In this document: one piece after another, positions 44,011-51,954 of the stretch | How the letters are laid out: the number at the start of each line of letters is the position of its first letter | How positions within the stretch are numbered: the stretch's first letter is position 1 | Origin: Ruminococcaceae bacterium AM07-15 | GTDB lineage: Bacteria; Bacillota; Clostridia; Oscillospirales; Butyricicoccaceae | Assembly (NCBI GenBank): GCA_003477405.1 | Contig: QUDE01000005.1 | Span: 124,001-188,000, forward strand | DNA length: 64,000 bases | Direction of reading: 5' to 3' | The notes under the pieces: model-generated | Seen by the model: only the letters and a program-made list of their open reading frames with translations | What the model was told of the DNA's origin: nothing | Database searches by the model: none | Position numbers and translations under genes: made by a program

Positions 44011-44607
44011 TTATCCCAGAGCGTGGCGCAATTCCGCCAGAAGCTCGGCCACCTTGAAACGCACTTTGTATTGCACGCCGTCACCGGTGATATACCGGAT
44101 CTCCCCGGGAGAAAAATTCTCCTGGGCGGTGTCCAGAAACTCCTCCTCACAGGCCGGAGCGCAAAGGGGCGGCAGCAGCACGCACCACCAGTTGTGGCCC
44201 TTCCCTTCCCCGATGGTCACCCGCAGGGCATCATAAACTCCGGCGGGCAGGGAGAAGGTGTCATATTCCCGGGTGTCAAAATAAGTATCCCGCTTTTCCA
44301 CCTGCACCGGGTAGTGGTAGCCCTCCTCCAGCACCACCTTCTGGGCGGCCTTTTGAATGGCGCTGAAGAAAGCTGCATCCATGGGTTTTCCCTCCCAGTT
44401 TTTCGCCTCTTCCAGCACTCCGTCCCGCACTTTCAGTTTCAGGGCCTGGTCTTCCTCGCTGTCGCTGTTGGCCAGCACATGAAGCCGTGTCACCTTGCTT
44501 TGGATGCTCTCCTGCTCCTCCGGCCAGCAGGCCCCCAGGGCCAGAGTGAACAGCAGGCTCAGGAGAAGAGCCCATTCCCATTTTTTGAAGTTCTGTTTCT
44601 TTATCAT
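44011..44607 (-). CDS. spoIIR: Stage II sporulation protein R
   Basis: 198 residues from ATG 44607; a GTG at 44619 in the same frame has a better-spaced AGAAGG site and would add four residues. The N-terminal signal/anchor helix is WALLLSLLFTLALGAC. The body has RLHVLANSDSEEDQALKLKVRDGVL, the SpoIIR signature, and GHNWWCVLLPPLC near the end. SpoIIR is secreted from the forespore and triggers SpoIIGA processing of pro-sigma-E. Its presence indicates a spore former. The Cys in LGAC could be lipidated, but the match to a lipobox is partial. Confidence 0.95.
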   Translation of the reverse strand: MIKKQNFKKWEWALLLSLLFTLALGACWPEEQESIQSKVTRLHVLANSDSEEDQALKLKVRDGVLEEAKNWEGKPMDAAFFSAIQKAAQKVVLEEGYHYPVQVEKRDTYFDTREYDTFSLPAGVYDALRVTIGEGKGHNWWCVLLPPLCAPACEEEFLDTAQENFSPGEIRYITGDGVQYKVRFKVAELLAELRHALG

Positions 44608-44677
44608 AAGTAAAAACACCAGCCTTTCCTTCTGAGAGAAGTATGGACTGGTGTTTTTCTTTTTAAACCAAATTTTC

Positions 44678-45532
44678 TCAAAAAACCGGCGTGCAGACGA
44701 AGGTCTCCACCGGCAGTTTCCGGAAGGCCTCTGCGGCCTTTTCCGCCTGCTGGGTGTTTTCAAACAACCCATACAGAGCCGAGCCGGAGCCGGTCATCCG
44801 GGCCCCCAGGGCCTTTTCTGCAAGGAGTTTTTCCCGCAGCTCCTGCTCCTGAGGATGGAGTGCACAGGCCACCGGCTCCATCACATTGCGAAGATTTGCG
44901 CCGATTTTTTCCAGATCTCCTTCCTCCAGGGCCCGGAGCATGGCCTGGGTGTCGGGCCGCTGATGCAAAGGCCCGGCGTCCATTTTCTGGAACAGGCTTT
45001 TGGTGGAGATGGAATACCGGGGCTTGATGACCAGGATGCCGCAGGGAGGCAGATGAGGGGCGGGAGTGAGTTTTTCCCCGATGCCCCTGGCCAGACGGCA
45101 ACCGGTCTCCAGGCAGAAGGGCACATCGGCCCCCAGAGTGAGGGCCAGCTCCTGGAGCTTTTTCTTGGTGAGGGGGTAGCCATAGGCCCGGTTTAAGAGA
45201 CGCAGCACGGCGGCGGCATCGGTGCTGCCCCCGGCCATACCGGCCCCCACCGGAATGCGCTTTTGCAATTTGATGTGCACCGCCCCTTTTTTGCCGGTTT
45301 CCTGGAAAAAGGCCAGCGCGGCTTTATAGGCGATGTTCCGGCTGTCCCGGGGCACATAGGGAAGGTTGCACCAAAGGCCCACCCCGCCTTCTCCCGGCAG
45401 CAGGGTCACTTTGTCGTGAAGGGATACGGTGTGCATGATGGTTTCCAGCTCATGGTAGCCATCCTCACGCTTTCCCACAATGTCCAGTGTCAGATTGATC
45501 TTGGCCAAGGCCTTTTGTCTCTGTACTTTCAT
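44678..45532 (-). CDS. ispE: 4-diphosphocytidyl-2-C-methyl-D-erythritol kinase
   Basis: 284 residues. GHMP-kinase fold: N-terminal KALAKINLTLDIVGKREDGYHEL, the ATP loop RIPVGAGMAGGSTDAAAVL, GADVPFCLETG, and C-terminal ARMTGSGSALYGLF. It is the fourth step of the methylerythritol phosphate isoprenoid pathway. GAGGAAGAG precedes the start at 45532. It is upstream of spoIIR on the same strand, an order common in Clostridia. Confidence 0.97.
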   Translation of the reverse strand: MKVQRQKALAKINLTLDIVGKREDGYHELETIMHTVSLHDKVTLLPGEGGVGLWCNLPYVPRDSRNIAYKAALAFFQETGKKGAVHIKLQKRIPVGAGMAGGSTDAAAVLRLLNRAYGYPLTKKKLQELALTLGADVPFCLETGCRLARGIGEKLTPAPHLPPCGILVIKPRYSISTKSLFQKMDAGPLHQRPDTQAMLRALEEGDLEKIGANLRNVMEPVACALHPQEQELREKLLAEKALGARMTGSGSALYGLFENTQQAEKAAEAFRKLPVETFVCTPVF

Positions 45533-45775
45533 ATCTCTTCCTCCGCCCAGTGTCTGGGCTCCCATGCTGCCCGCCCCAAGCTCGCTGGAAAATTTCCCTT
45601 GGCGAATGCGGGCACCCGTTATACCTGGGTGCATTTGGGGTGTATTTTACTTTTCTGCACCCAATACCCCTGGGTGTGCCGCCGGTGCATTCTTTCCTTC
45701 TGCGTCCAGCGGAGTGCCTCCGCTCCCAGCTGAGCGTGGGCAATATGACAGCGGAGGCACTCCGCCGCCTGTCTG
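45533..45775. repeat. Intergenic R4 palindrome pair upstream of ispE
   Basis: AGCGGAGTGCCTCCGCT (45708-45724) and AGCGGAGGCACTCCGC (45750-45765) are mirror forms bounding 25 bases that contain GTGGGCAATATGAC. Nearer ispE, GGGTGCA (45627-45633) and TGCACCC (45656-45662) form another inverted repeat. No gene or clear promoter is seen. Confidence 0.65.
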
Positions 45776-46885
45776 CTATACATCAATGGCTTTGATGGGG
45801 CACATTTCATGGCAGCAATAGCATTTGATGCATTTCCGCTTGTCCAGATGGGCCTTGCCGTTTGCCACATGCAGCGCTTGGCGGGGGCAGGCCCGGGCGC
45901 AGTCACCGCAGCCCACGCACCGGGATGTGATGTGTGGATAAGGGTTCGCAGCCCGCTCCAGCCATGGCCGGAGGAAATGAGGCGCCCAGGAGAACCGGCT
46001 GCCGCTTTGCTGGATGGCCGGCACAAAGGGCGGCTGCAGCGGTTCCAGGCTGTCCCCCCGCAAAGTGAGGTGCCTGCTCTCAAAGGGCACCAGCCCCAGC
46101 TTTCCCCCCTCCTGGTGCACCGGGGAACGCTCGGGCACAAGGCCGCAATACTCCATAGCCGCCAGATCCAGGGCAAAGGGGTTCTGGGAGCCAAAGAGCA
46201 CACCTCCATGGCGCACCCGTCCTCCCGAGGGACCTTTGCCGTCCATGCCCTCCACCCCGTCCAGAATGGTGTAGGCCGGCTGCACATACCGGCACAGATC
46301 CACCAGCAGCCGGGCAAAATCCTGCCGCCCGGGGTGCTGGGAGTGATAGGCCGCCTTGGTCAGCCCGGGGATGACGCCGTATAAATTCTTCACGCCGCCG
46401 GAAAAATAGGTCATCATATGGGTTTTCATCTTGGCGATGCTGATGACCACATCGGCCTGAGCGATGGGGGCAATGATATCAAAATTCCGCTGTTTCACCC
46501 CTTGAAACCGGCGTTTCCGGCTGGAAAAATCCCAGTTGAGAAAGGCGCCGGTCTCCTGGGACACCCGCTCCATGCCGGTGAAGCGATAGACCTTGCCCAA
46601 AGCGGTTTTGTTGTAGACTCCGCCGGGGGAATCGGCGATGGTCACCCTGGCCCCCTGCTCCTGAAACACACGGCACACCGCCTTGACCACCGCCGGATGG
46701 GTGGTGGTGGCGGCTTCCGGGGCCCGGGCCATGAGCAGATTGGGCTTGATGACCACATTCTTCCCCTTTTTCAGAAAAACTTCCGCTCCGCCCTGATCCT
46801 CAAACATCCGGCGGATGCATTCTTCCACCCGCTTTTCCTCATAATCAGAACAGGCGGCCACATAGACCTCGTCACGGACTGCCAT
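45776..46885 (-). CDS. DUF362 protein with two 4Fe-4S clusters
   Basis: 369 residues. The start at 46885 follows AAAGGAGA. The N-terminal DUF362 domain (KNVVIKPNLLMARAPEAATTTHPAVVKAV, ADSPGGVYNKTAL, ISIAKMKTHMMTYFSGGVKNLYG, HGGVLFGSQNPFALD) is followed by a ferredoxin module with CVGCGDCARACP and CIKCYCCHEMCP. It is predicted to be a cytosolic iron-sulfur protein of unknown reaction. The large DUF362 family is widespread in anaerobes. It lies 19 bases from the PHP phosphatase gene upstream. Confidence 0.9.
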   Translation of the reverse strand: MAVRDEVYVAACSDYEEKRVEECIRRMFEDQGGAEVFLKKGKNVVIKPNLLMARAPEAATTTHPAVVKAVCRVFQEQGARVTIADSPGGVYNKTALGKVYRFTGMERVSQETGAFLNWDFSSRKRRFQGVKQRNFDIIAPIAQADVVISIAKMKTHMMTYFSGGVKNLYGVIPGLTKAAYHSQHPGRQDFARLLVDLCRYVQPAYTILDGVEGMDGKGPSGGRVRHGGVLFGSQNPFALDLAAMEYCGLVPERSPVHQEGGKLGLVPFESRHLTLRGDSLEPLQPPFVPAIQQSGSRFSWAPHFLRPWLERAANPYPHITSRCVGCGDCARACPRQALHVANGKAHLDKRKCIKCYCCHEMCPIKAIDV

Positions 46886-46904
46886 AGATTTCTCCTTTGC
46901 TCTT

Positions 46905-47708
46905 TTACACAATATCAAACTGCCGGGGTTTCCGGTTCTGGAACACCGTCACCTTCTCAAAGCCCGCTTTCTGGGCCAGAGCGCAGGCCTGGGGGATGCC
47001 ATTTCCCACATTCTCCACCGAATGGGCATCGGAGCCCATGGTGATCATGGTGCCGCCGTATTCCCGGAACTGGCGGAGAATCCACTCCTCCGGCCCGGGG
47101 CGATGAAACCATTCCCGGCATCCTTTGGCGTTGATCTCCAGGGCTTTGCCCATTTGGGCCAGCTTCTGCAAAATAGGGGCCACCCGCTCTTTGTATTCCA
47201 TCAGAGTGGGCTCTTCCCAGGGGCCTTCCATCACTCGCAGAGGGTAATCCAGGTGGCCCAGGGTGTCAAAATCACCGAATTTCAGCAAATTTTCCAAATC
47301 TTCAAAATAGATGTCCAGCACCTCACGGCAGGCATCCTTGTCCGGATAGGGGGTATAATAAATATCCCGGCCATCGGCCAGAGTGTGCACCGAGCCGATG
47401 ACCATGTCATAGGGATGGCGCTGGAGCAAGGCCCGGGCTTCCTCCGGATTGTGATGGGGCTGACCCAGCTCCACGCCGTACAAAAGCAGCAGATCCTTTT
47501 CTCCCTGCTTCAACCGGAATATCTCCTGCTGGCAGTCCTCTTCTTTCCGGGCATAGTGGGGACAGCGGCCAAAATGATAAAAATCACAATGTTCCGTCAG
47601 GGCCAGAGCCAAAAGGCCGTGGTCCTTGGCGCTTTTTTCCATGGCTGCGGCGGTATCGCTGCCGTCAAAGGAAAAGCGGGAATGGGTATGGGTATCGGAT
47701 AAAAACAT
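46905..47708 (-). CDS. PHP-family histidinol-phosphatase-like protein
   Basis: 267 residues. PHP metal motifs: SDTHTHSRFSFD at the start, LTEHCDF, YGVELGQPHH, GSVHTL, GHLDYPLR and ITMGSDAHSVENVG. The length and motif set fit the HisK/HisJ group, which dephosphorylates histidinol phosphate. No his genes are nearby, so another phosphoester is possible. It is the first gene of a two-gene minus-strand unit with the DUF362 gene. Confidence 0.88.
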   Translation of the reverse strand: MFLSDTHTHSRFSFDGSDTAAAMEKSAKDHGLLALALTEHCDFYHFGRCPHYARKEEDCQQEIFRLKQGEKDLLLLYGVELGQPHHNPEEARALLQRHPYDMVIGSVHTLADGRDIYYTPYPDKDACREVLDIYFEDLENLLKFGDFDTLGHLDYPLRVMEGPWEEPTLMEYKERVAPILQKLAQMGKALEINAKGCREWFHRPGPEEWILRQFREYGGTMITMGSDAHSVENVGNGIPQACALAQKAGFEKVTVFQNRKPRQFDIV

Positions 47709-47812
47709 TATAACGCAACCTTTTCAGCATATCAAATCCAGTTTGGGGCATACTTCCCATAGAGCCGTGGCAACAGCCATGGCAGGCAACAACACGATTG
47801 GAGGAAAATTCC

Positions 47813-48019
47813 ATGTTTGATAAGATCGCCCTGGCTATCGCCATCATCGGCGGGCTCAACTGGGGCAGCATCGGCATTTTCGGGTTCGACCTGGTGGCCG
47901 CCCTCTTCGGGGCCGGCAGCGTGGGTTCCCGCATTGTCTACACCCTGGTGGGGCTTTCCGCCCTGTGGTGCATCAGCCTGCTTTTCCGGGATTGGCACCG
48001 CTCCCCCAGCCATATGTAA
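47813..48019 (+). CDS. DUF378 family small membrane protein
   Basis: 68 residues. Two membrane helices: IALAIAIIGGLNWGSIGIFGFDLVAALFG and SRIVYTLVGLSALWCISLLF, the compact YuzA/DUF378 pattern with the invariant GGLNWG. GGAGG precedes the ATG at 47813. Function unknown. It is a single gene, immediately followed by a repeat that starts at its stop codon. Confidence 0.9.
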   Translation: MFDKIALAIAIIGGLNWGSIGIFGFDLVAALFGAGSVGSRIVYTLVGLSALWCISLLFRDWHRSPSHM

Positions 48020-48184
48020 GCAGAGTGCCTCTGCGGGCAAGTCCTCCCAGGCTGAGTGCGTCGTTGAGCTTTGGTGCTTCCTGGACGGCACACCGCCCAG
48101 GAAGGGGCCGGTTTGCTGTCTCGGCCATATGCTCTATCGTCTGCCAAGCATGGGAGCGCAGGTTGACAGCGGAGGCACTCTGCC
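48020..48184. repeat. Repeat unit bounded by R4 palindromes
   Basis: Starts with GCAGAGTGCCTCTGC (48020-48034), overlapping the DUF378 stop region, and ends with AGCGGAGGCACTCTGCC (48168-48184), the mirror form. The interior includes CTGGACGGCACACCGCCCAG and GGGAGCGCAGGTTGAC. The layout resembles a miniature element with terminal inverted repeats. Confidence 0.65.
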
Positions 48185-48185
48185 A

Positions 48186-48219
48186 CAAAAAATGCCGCCT
48201 ATGAAGGCGGCATTTTTCT
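48186..48219. terminator. Bidirectional terminator between DUF378 and ackA
   Basis: AAAAATGCCGCC/GGCGGCATTTTT. The 164 bases from here to ackA contain only a further palindrome, GCGGCGTCACGCCGC (48349-48363). Confidence 0.85.
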
Positions 48220-48383
48220 GTTGTTTGATTTCCATTGCCTTTACATCAAGGCCAACGGGGCATTGCACCTTTTGCAACCAAGGCTCAGGGGTGCCCGCAA
48301 GCACTCAGGTGCTTTCTCACACACCGCCCCCTTGCGGGCAATATGACTGCGGCGTCACGCCGCTGACTGCGAAGGCACGCCGC

Positions 48384-49580
48384 TTACTTAGAGGTCAGCT
48401 CCACAGTGTCGCGAGCGATCATCAGCTCTTCGTTGGTGGGCAGGACCCAGGCTTCCACCTTGGAATCGGCCGCCTGGAAAGCAGCCTCCTTGCGGGAAGC
48501 GTTCTGGCAGGCCTCGTGGTCCACCTTCAAGCCCAGGTATTCCATATCGGAGCAGATCTTCTCACGCATCTCAGCGTCATTCTCGCCGATGCCGCCGGTG
48601 AAGACGATGGCATCCACGCCGCCCATGGCAGCAGCATAGCCGCCGATGAACTTCTTGATCTGATAAACGAACATATCCAGAGCCAGCTGAGCGCGCTCGT
48701 TGCCGTTCTGGGCGGCCTCGTTCAGGTCACGGCAGTCGCTGGAGACGCCGGAGATGCCCAGGAAGCCGGACTTCTTGTTCATCAGGTCGCTCATCTGATC
48801 GGGGTTCAGGCCTTCCTTCTTCATGATGAAGGTGACCACAGAGGGGTCGATGCCGCCGCAGCGGGTGCCCATCAGGAAGCCGTCCAGAGGAGTAAAGCCC
48901 ATGGAGGTATCCACAACCTTGCCGTCCTGGATAGCGGCCAGAGAGGAGCCGTTGCCCAGATGGCAGTTGATGACCTTCTTGCCTTCCAGGGAGCCCTTCA
49001 GCTCGCCCAGGCGATGAGCGATATAGCGATGGCTGGTGCCGTGGAAGCCATAGCGGCGGATGGAGTACTTCTCATAGTACTCATAGGGCACGCCGAACAT
49101 ATAAGCCTTGGGAGGCATGGTCTGATGGAAGGAGGTATCGAACACGGCCACCATGGGGGTGTCCTTGCCGAAGACTTCCTGGCAGGCCTTCATAGCGATG
49201 GCCTGAGGGGGATTGTGGAGGGGGCCCAGATCCTTGAAGGACATGATATCGTCGATGACGGTATCGGTGACAACGGTGGAGACCTTGTACTTCTCGCTGC
49301 CGTGGAGCACGCGGTGGCCGATGGCGGAGATCTCGCTCATGCTGTCGATGACCTTGCCCTCGCCGGAGCTCATCACCTTCACCAGCTCCATAAAGGCTTC
49401 CTTATGGGTGGGGAAGGACACATCATACTCCACCTTCACGCCGTCGGCGGTCTTGTGGCTGATCCGGCCGTCCACGCCGATGCGCTCGCACAGGCCCTTG
49501 GCCAGAACATGTTCGTTGGACATATCCATCAGCTGATACTTCAGCGAGGAGCTGCCCGCATTGATAACCAGTACTTTCAT
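48384..49580 (-). CDS. ackA: Acetate kinase
   Basis: 398 residues. It has VINAGSSSLKYQLMD, the RVLHGSEKY segment, FDTSFHQTMP, GFHGTSHRYIAHR, CHLGNGSSLAAI and FTGGIGEND. It interconverts acetyl phosphate and acetate, giving ATP in fermentation. Codon use is more biased toward highly expressed codons than in its neighbours. No pta is adjacent. It is divergent from tmcAL, which consumes acetate. Confidence 0.98.
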   Translation of the reverse strand: MKVLVINAGSSSLKYQLMDMSNEHVLAKGLCERIGVDGRISHKTADGVKVEYDVSFPTHKEAFMELVKVMSSGEGKVIDSMSEISAIGHRVLHGSEKYKVSTVVTDTVIDDIMSFKDLGPLHNPPQAIAMKACQEVFGKDTPMVAVFDTSFHQTMPPKAYMFGVPYEYYEKYSIRRYGFHGTSHRYIAHRLGELKGSLEGKKVINCHLGNGSSLAAIQDGKVVDTSMGFTPLDGFLMGTRCGGIDPSVVTFIMKKEGLNPDQMSDLMNKKSGFLGISGVSSDCRDLNEAAQNGNERAQLALDMFVYQIKKFIGGYAAAMGGVDAIVFTGGIGENDAEMREKICSDMEYLGLKVDHEACQNASRKEAAFQAADSKVEAWVLPTNEELMIARDTVELTSK

Positions 49581-49640
49581 TCTCTAGCACTCCTTATGAT
49601 TGTAAATCTCTTATTTTTGTTATAAAATGAGACCGAATCT

Positions 49641-49669
49641 ATTTTACACCATATTTTTTAAAAGTACAA
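49641..49669 (-). promoter_or_regulatory. Promoter of ackA
   Basis: Read on the minus strand: TTGTAC, 17 bases, TAAAAT. A possible tmcAL promoter (TTGTTA 49617-49622, 17, TATTTT 49640-49645) overlaps it on the plus strand. Confidence 0.7.
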
Positions 49670-49692
49670 CCATCAAAATGGAGAAAATCCCT

Positions 49693-50898
49693 ATGAACAT
49701 CTGCGGCATCGTGGCCGAATACAATCCCTTTCACCGGGGACACCGGTATCATCTGGAAAAAACAAGGCAAAAACTGGGGGAGGACACCCTGCTTGTGGTG
49801 TGCCTGTCCTCCTATTTTGTCCAGCGGGGGGAACCGGCCCTTCTGTCCCCTCACGCCCGGGCCGAAATGGCCCTCAGCCAGGGGGCCGACCTGGTGCTCT
49901 CCCTCCCCGCCCCCTACGCCCTTTCCTCGGCAGAGGGTTTTGCCCGGGGGGCCGTGGGCATCCTTGCCGCCCTGGGCTGCGTCACCCACCTGTCCTTCGG
50001 CACCGAAGGGGTGGGAGAAGAAAAGATCATGGAGCTTTCCCGGCTGCTTCTGGATCACGAAACGGCGGCAAATACCCTGCTCCATCTGAAAAGCGGCATC
50101 TCCTATGCTGCCGCCCGGGAACGGGCCCTCTATGAAAAAATCAAGGAAGAAGCCGCCCTTCTGCGCCTGCCCAATGTGATTCTGGCCACCGAATACGGCA
50201 AGGCCCTTTTGCAGCTTTCTTCCCCCATCCAGCCGGTGGCCATTCCCCGGAAAGGAGCGGGCCACGACGCCATGGAGCCGGAAGAGGGCTTCCCCTCGGC
50301 CTCTTTCCTGCGCCAGAAGATCGCCGCAGGCGAAACCCAAGAAGCCCTTTCCTACCTGCCCCCGGAGTGCCGGGAAATTTTCCGTCGGGAGCAAAAGGCC
50401 GGACGGCTGGCCCTGCCCTCCCTGGGTGAAAAAGCCATACTGGGCAAGCTCTGGAGCCTGTCCCTTCCGGAGCTTTCCTCCCTTCCCGGGGCGGCCGAAG
50501 GCCTGGAGCACCGGTTTGCCCGGGCTTTGCAGAAAAACCAAAGCCTGACCGGGGCGCTGGAAGAAACCAAAACCCGCCGCTATCCCCTTTCCCGGCTGCG
50601 GCGCATGGCTCTGTGCGGCTTTCTGGGGCTGACAAAGCAGGAGTGCCAGAGTCCCCCTTCCTATATAAAGGTATTGGCCGTGGGCGAAAAGGGGCGGCAG
50701 GCCCTGGCCCTTTCCCGGAAGCAGAGTGCTTTGCCGGTCATCACCAAACCCGCCCAGGGAAAAAACATCCCCGCCTTTCAGAAAGAAGGAGACTGTGCCC
50801 GGCTGTGGAGCCTGTTTTTAAAAGACCCCGCCGCCTTTTCCCCGGGAGAATACTACGAAAAAGGCCCGGTGACCGAAAAGGAAAGAAAAATGTCTTGA
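49693..50898 (+). CDS. tmcAL: tRNA(Met) cytidine acetate ligase-like protein (TmcAL)
   Basis: 401 residues. The start at 49693 follows GGAG with 9-base spacing. The N-terminal nucleotidyltransferase signature GIVAEYNPFHRGHRYHLE, then SSYFVQRGEPALLSPHARAEMAL, FGTEG and FPSASFLRQKI, mark this family. TmcAL acetylates the wobble cytidine of elongator tRNA-Met using acetate and ATP. Adjacent, divergent ackA handles the same metabolite. The stop codon overlaps the -35 of the rplU promoter. Confidence 0.93.
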   Translation: MNICGIVAEYNPFHRGHRYHLEKTRQKLGEDTLLVVCLSSYFVQRGEPALLSPHARAEMALSQGADLVLSLPAPYALSSAEGFARGAVGILAALGCVTHLSFGTEGVGEEKIMELSRLLLDHETAANTLLHLKSGISYAAARERALYEKIKEEAALLRLPNVILATEYGKALLQLSSPIQPVAIPRKGAGHDAMEPEEGFPSASFLRQKIAAGETQEALSYLPPECREIFRREQKAGRLALPSLGEKAILGKLWSLSLPELSSLPGAAEGLEHRFARALQKNQSLTGALEETKTRRYPLSRLRRMALCGFLGLTKQECQSPPSYIKVLAVGEKGRQALALSRKQSALPVITKPAQGKNIPAFQKEGDCARLWSLFLKDPAAFSPGEYYEKGPVTEKERKMS

Positions 50899-50923
50899 CT
50901 TTGGGAAAAAGGGATGGTATACT
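50895..50923 (+). promoter_or_regulatory. Promoter of rplU-rpmA
   Basis: TTGACT, 17 bases, TATACT. It overlaps the tmcAL stop codon. Confidence 0.87.
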
Positions 50924-50929
50924 AGCTTC

Positions 50930-51008
50930 GCCGCATCGACCGGGCTAGAAGTGGGCTTGTCCCCGCCCCGAGAGCGAGACTCTAACAAAGAAGAGAGGTG
51001 CAAACCGC
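50930..51008 (+). ncRNA. Probable L21 leader RNA
   Basis: The 79-base leader before rplU has GGGC/GCCC-containing stems (CGGGCTAGAAGTGGGCTT...CCCCGCCCCG) and a GAGAGCGAGACTC hairpin. Position and size match the known L21 leader of Firmicutes, which is thought to let L21 regulate its own operon. No model was run. Confidence 0.5.
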
Positions 51009-51320
51009 ATGTACGCTATCATCGTAGCCGGCGGGAAACAGTACAAGGTCGCAGAGGGCGACACCATCTACATCGAGAAACTGGAAGCCGCCGATGGCGA
51101 AACCGTGTCCTTTGACAATGTTCTGGCAGTGGAAAAGGACGGGGCTATGACCGTTGGCGCTCCTTATGTTGAGGGAGCCAAGGTCTCCGGCAAGGTCGTC
51201 AAGACCGGCAAAGGCAAGAAGATCATGGTCTTCAAGTTCAAGGCCAAGAAGAACTATCGTCGCCGCCAGGGCCATCGTCAGCCCTACACCAAGGTGACCA
51301 TCGAAGCCATCCAGGCTTAA
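51009..51320 (+). CDS. rplU: Ribosomal protein bL21
   Basis: 103 residues. It starts [20 protein letters not shown] and ends [15 protein letters not shown], both typical of the family. It belongs to the 50S subunit. AGAGAGGTG precedes the start. It is followed after 43 bases by rpmA, with no prp (ysxB) gene between. Confidence 0.98.
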   Translation: MYAIIVAGGKQYKVAEGDTIYIEKLEAADGETVSFDNVLAVEKDGAMTVGAPYVEGAKVSGKVVKTGKGKKIMVFKFKAKKNYRRRQGHRQPYTKVTIEAIQA

Positions 51321-51363
51321 GTTCTTCCCTTTTTTCATCCTAAACCAATCGGAGGTGTAACTC

Positions 51364-51624
51364 ATGGCTCATAAGAAAGGTGTCGGCTCCACAAAGAACG
51401 GCCGCGATTCCGAAAGCAAACGCCTGGGCGTCAAGCGCGCCGACGGTCAGTATGTGCTGGCTGGCAACATCCTGGTTCGCCAGCGGGGCACCAAGATCCA
51501 TCCTGGCCTGAATGTGGGCATCGGCTCTGACGATACCCTGTTCGCCATGGCTGACGGCCGCGTCAGCTTTGAGCGTTTCGGCCGCGACCGCAAAAAGGTC
51601 TCGGTCATCAAGGTGGAACAGTAA
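51364..51624 (+). CDS. rpmA: Ribosomal protein bL27
   Basis: 86 residues beginning [20 protein letters not shown], then [14 protein letters not shown] [16 protein letters not shown] and [13 protein letters not shown]. The mature N-terminus reaches the peptidyl transferase centre. The gene encodes the mature form directly: the N-terminal extension (cleaved by Prp) found in many Firmicutes is absent. This agrees with the missing prp gene. CGGAGGTG precedes the start. Confidence 0.98.
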   Translation: MAHKKGVGSTKNGRDSESKRLGVKRADGQYVLAGNILVRQRGTKIHPGLNVGIGSDDTLFAMADGRVSFERFGRDRKKVSVIKVEQ

Positions 51625-51633
51625 GAACCCCAA

Positions 51634-51852
51634 GACCCGGGCCGCATGGCCCGAGCTCTCTCAAAAAAGCGGCTTATGCCGCTTTTTTGTATTTTTGCAA
51701 GGGCCTGCATGCACGCCTGCGGCGCACACTTGTCCCTTGAGAAGTGCAAAAAGCCACGCACAGGTCGCGGCTTTTTGCGGATTGATGAAGGGTTGGATAG
51801 ACAAATTTTGGCCCACATCTGTTTTGTTTTTTGACCCGGGCCGCATGGCCCG
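51634..51852 (+). repeat. Structured repeat R1, copy 2, flanked by duplicated terminator hairpins
   Basis: The 20-base hairpin GACCCGGGCCGCATGGCCCG occurs at 51634-51653 and 51833-51852. Only the second is followed by GG and a T-tract, and is thus a working terminator (of rplU-rpmA). The interior folds as CAAAAAAGCGGC/GCCGCTTTTTTG (51662-51689), outer stem TTTTTGCA (51692-51699)/TGCAAAAA (51745-51752), and GCAAAAAGCC/GGCTTTTTGC around CGCACAGGTCG. The core is homologous to copy 1, but the flanking hairpin sequence is not. Confidence 0.85.
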
Positions 51853-51859
51853 GGTTTTT
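51833..51859 (+). terminator. Terminator of rplU-rpmA
   Basis: GACCCGGGCC-GCAT-GGCCCGGGT with T5. TATAAT at 51878-51883 just beyond may serve obg; the R4 palindrome GCGGCGAGCCGCCGC (51893-51907) lies in its leader. Confidence 0.88.
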
Positions 51860-51954
51860 CTTATAGCTTCCTCTGGTTATAATAAGGCCAGAGCGGCGAG
51901 CCGCCGCACCCCACCATAGGCATGAAGCGAAGCACAGAGAAGAGGATTACAATT

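Noticed and set aside
40312..44613. A 1433-codon open frame on the plus strand
   Set aside because: It runs antisense across addB, spoIIR and part of addA, which have clear domains and ribosome sites. Its residue content (His/Gln/Gly/Leu-rich, no domain) is typical of antisense frames in GC-rich genes.
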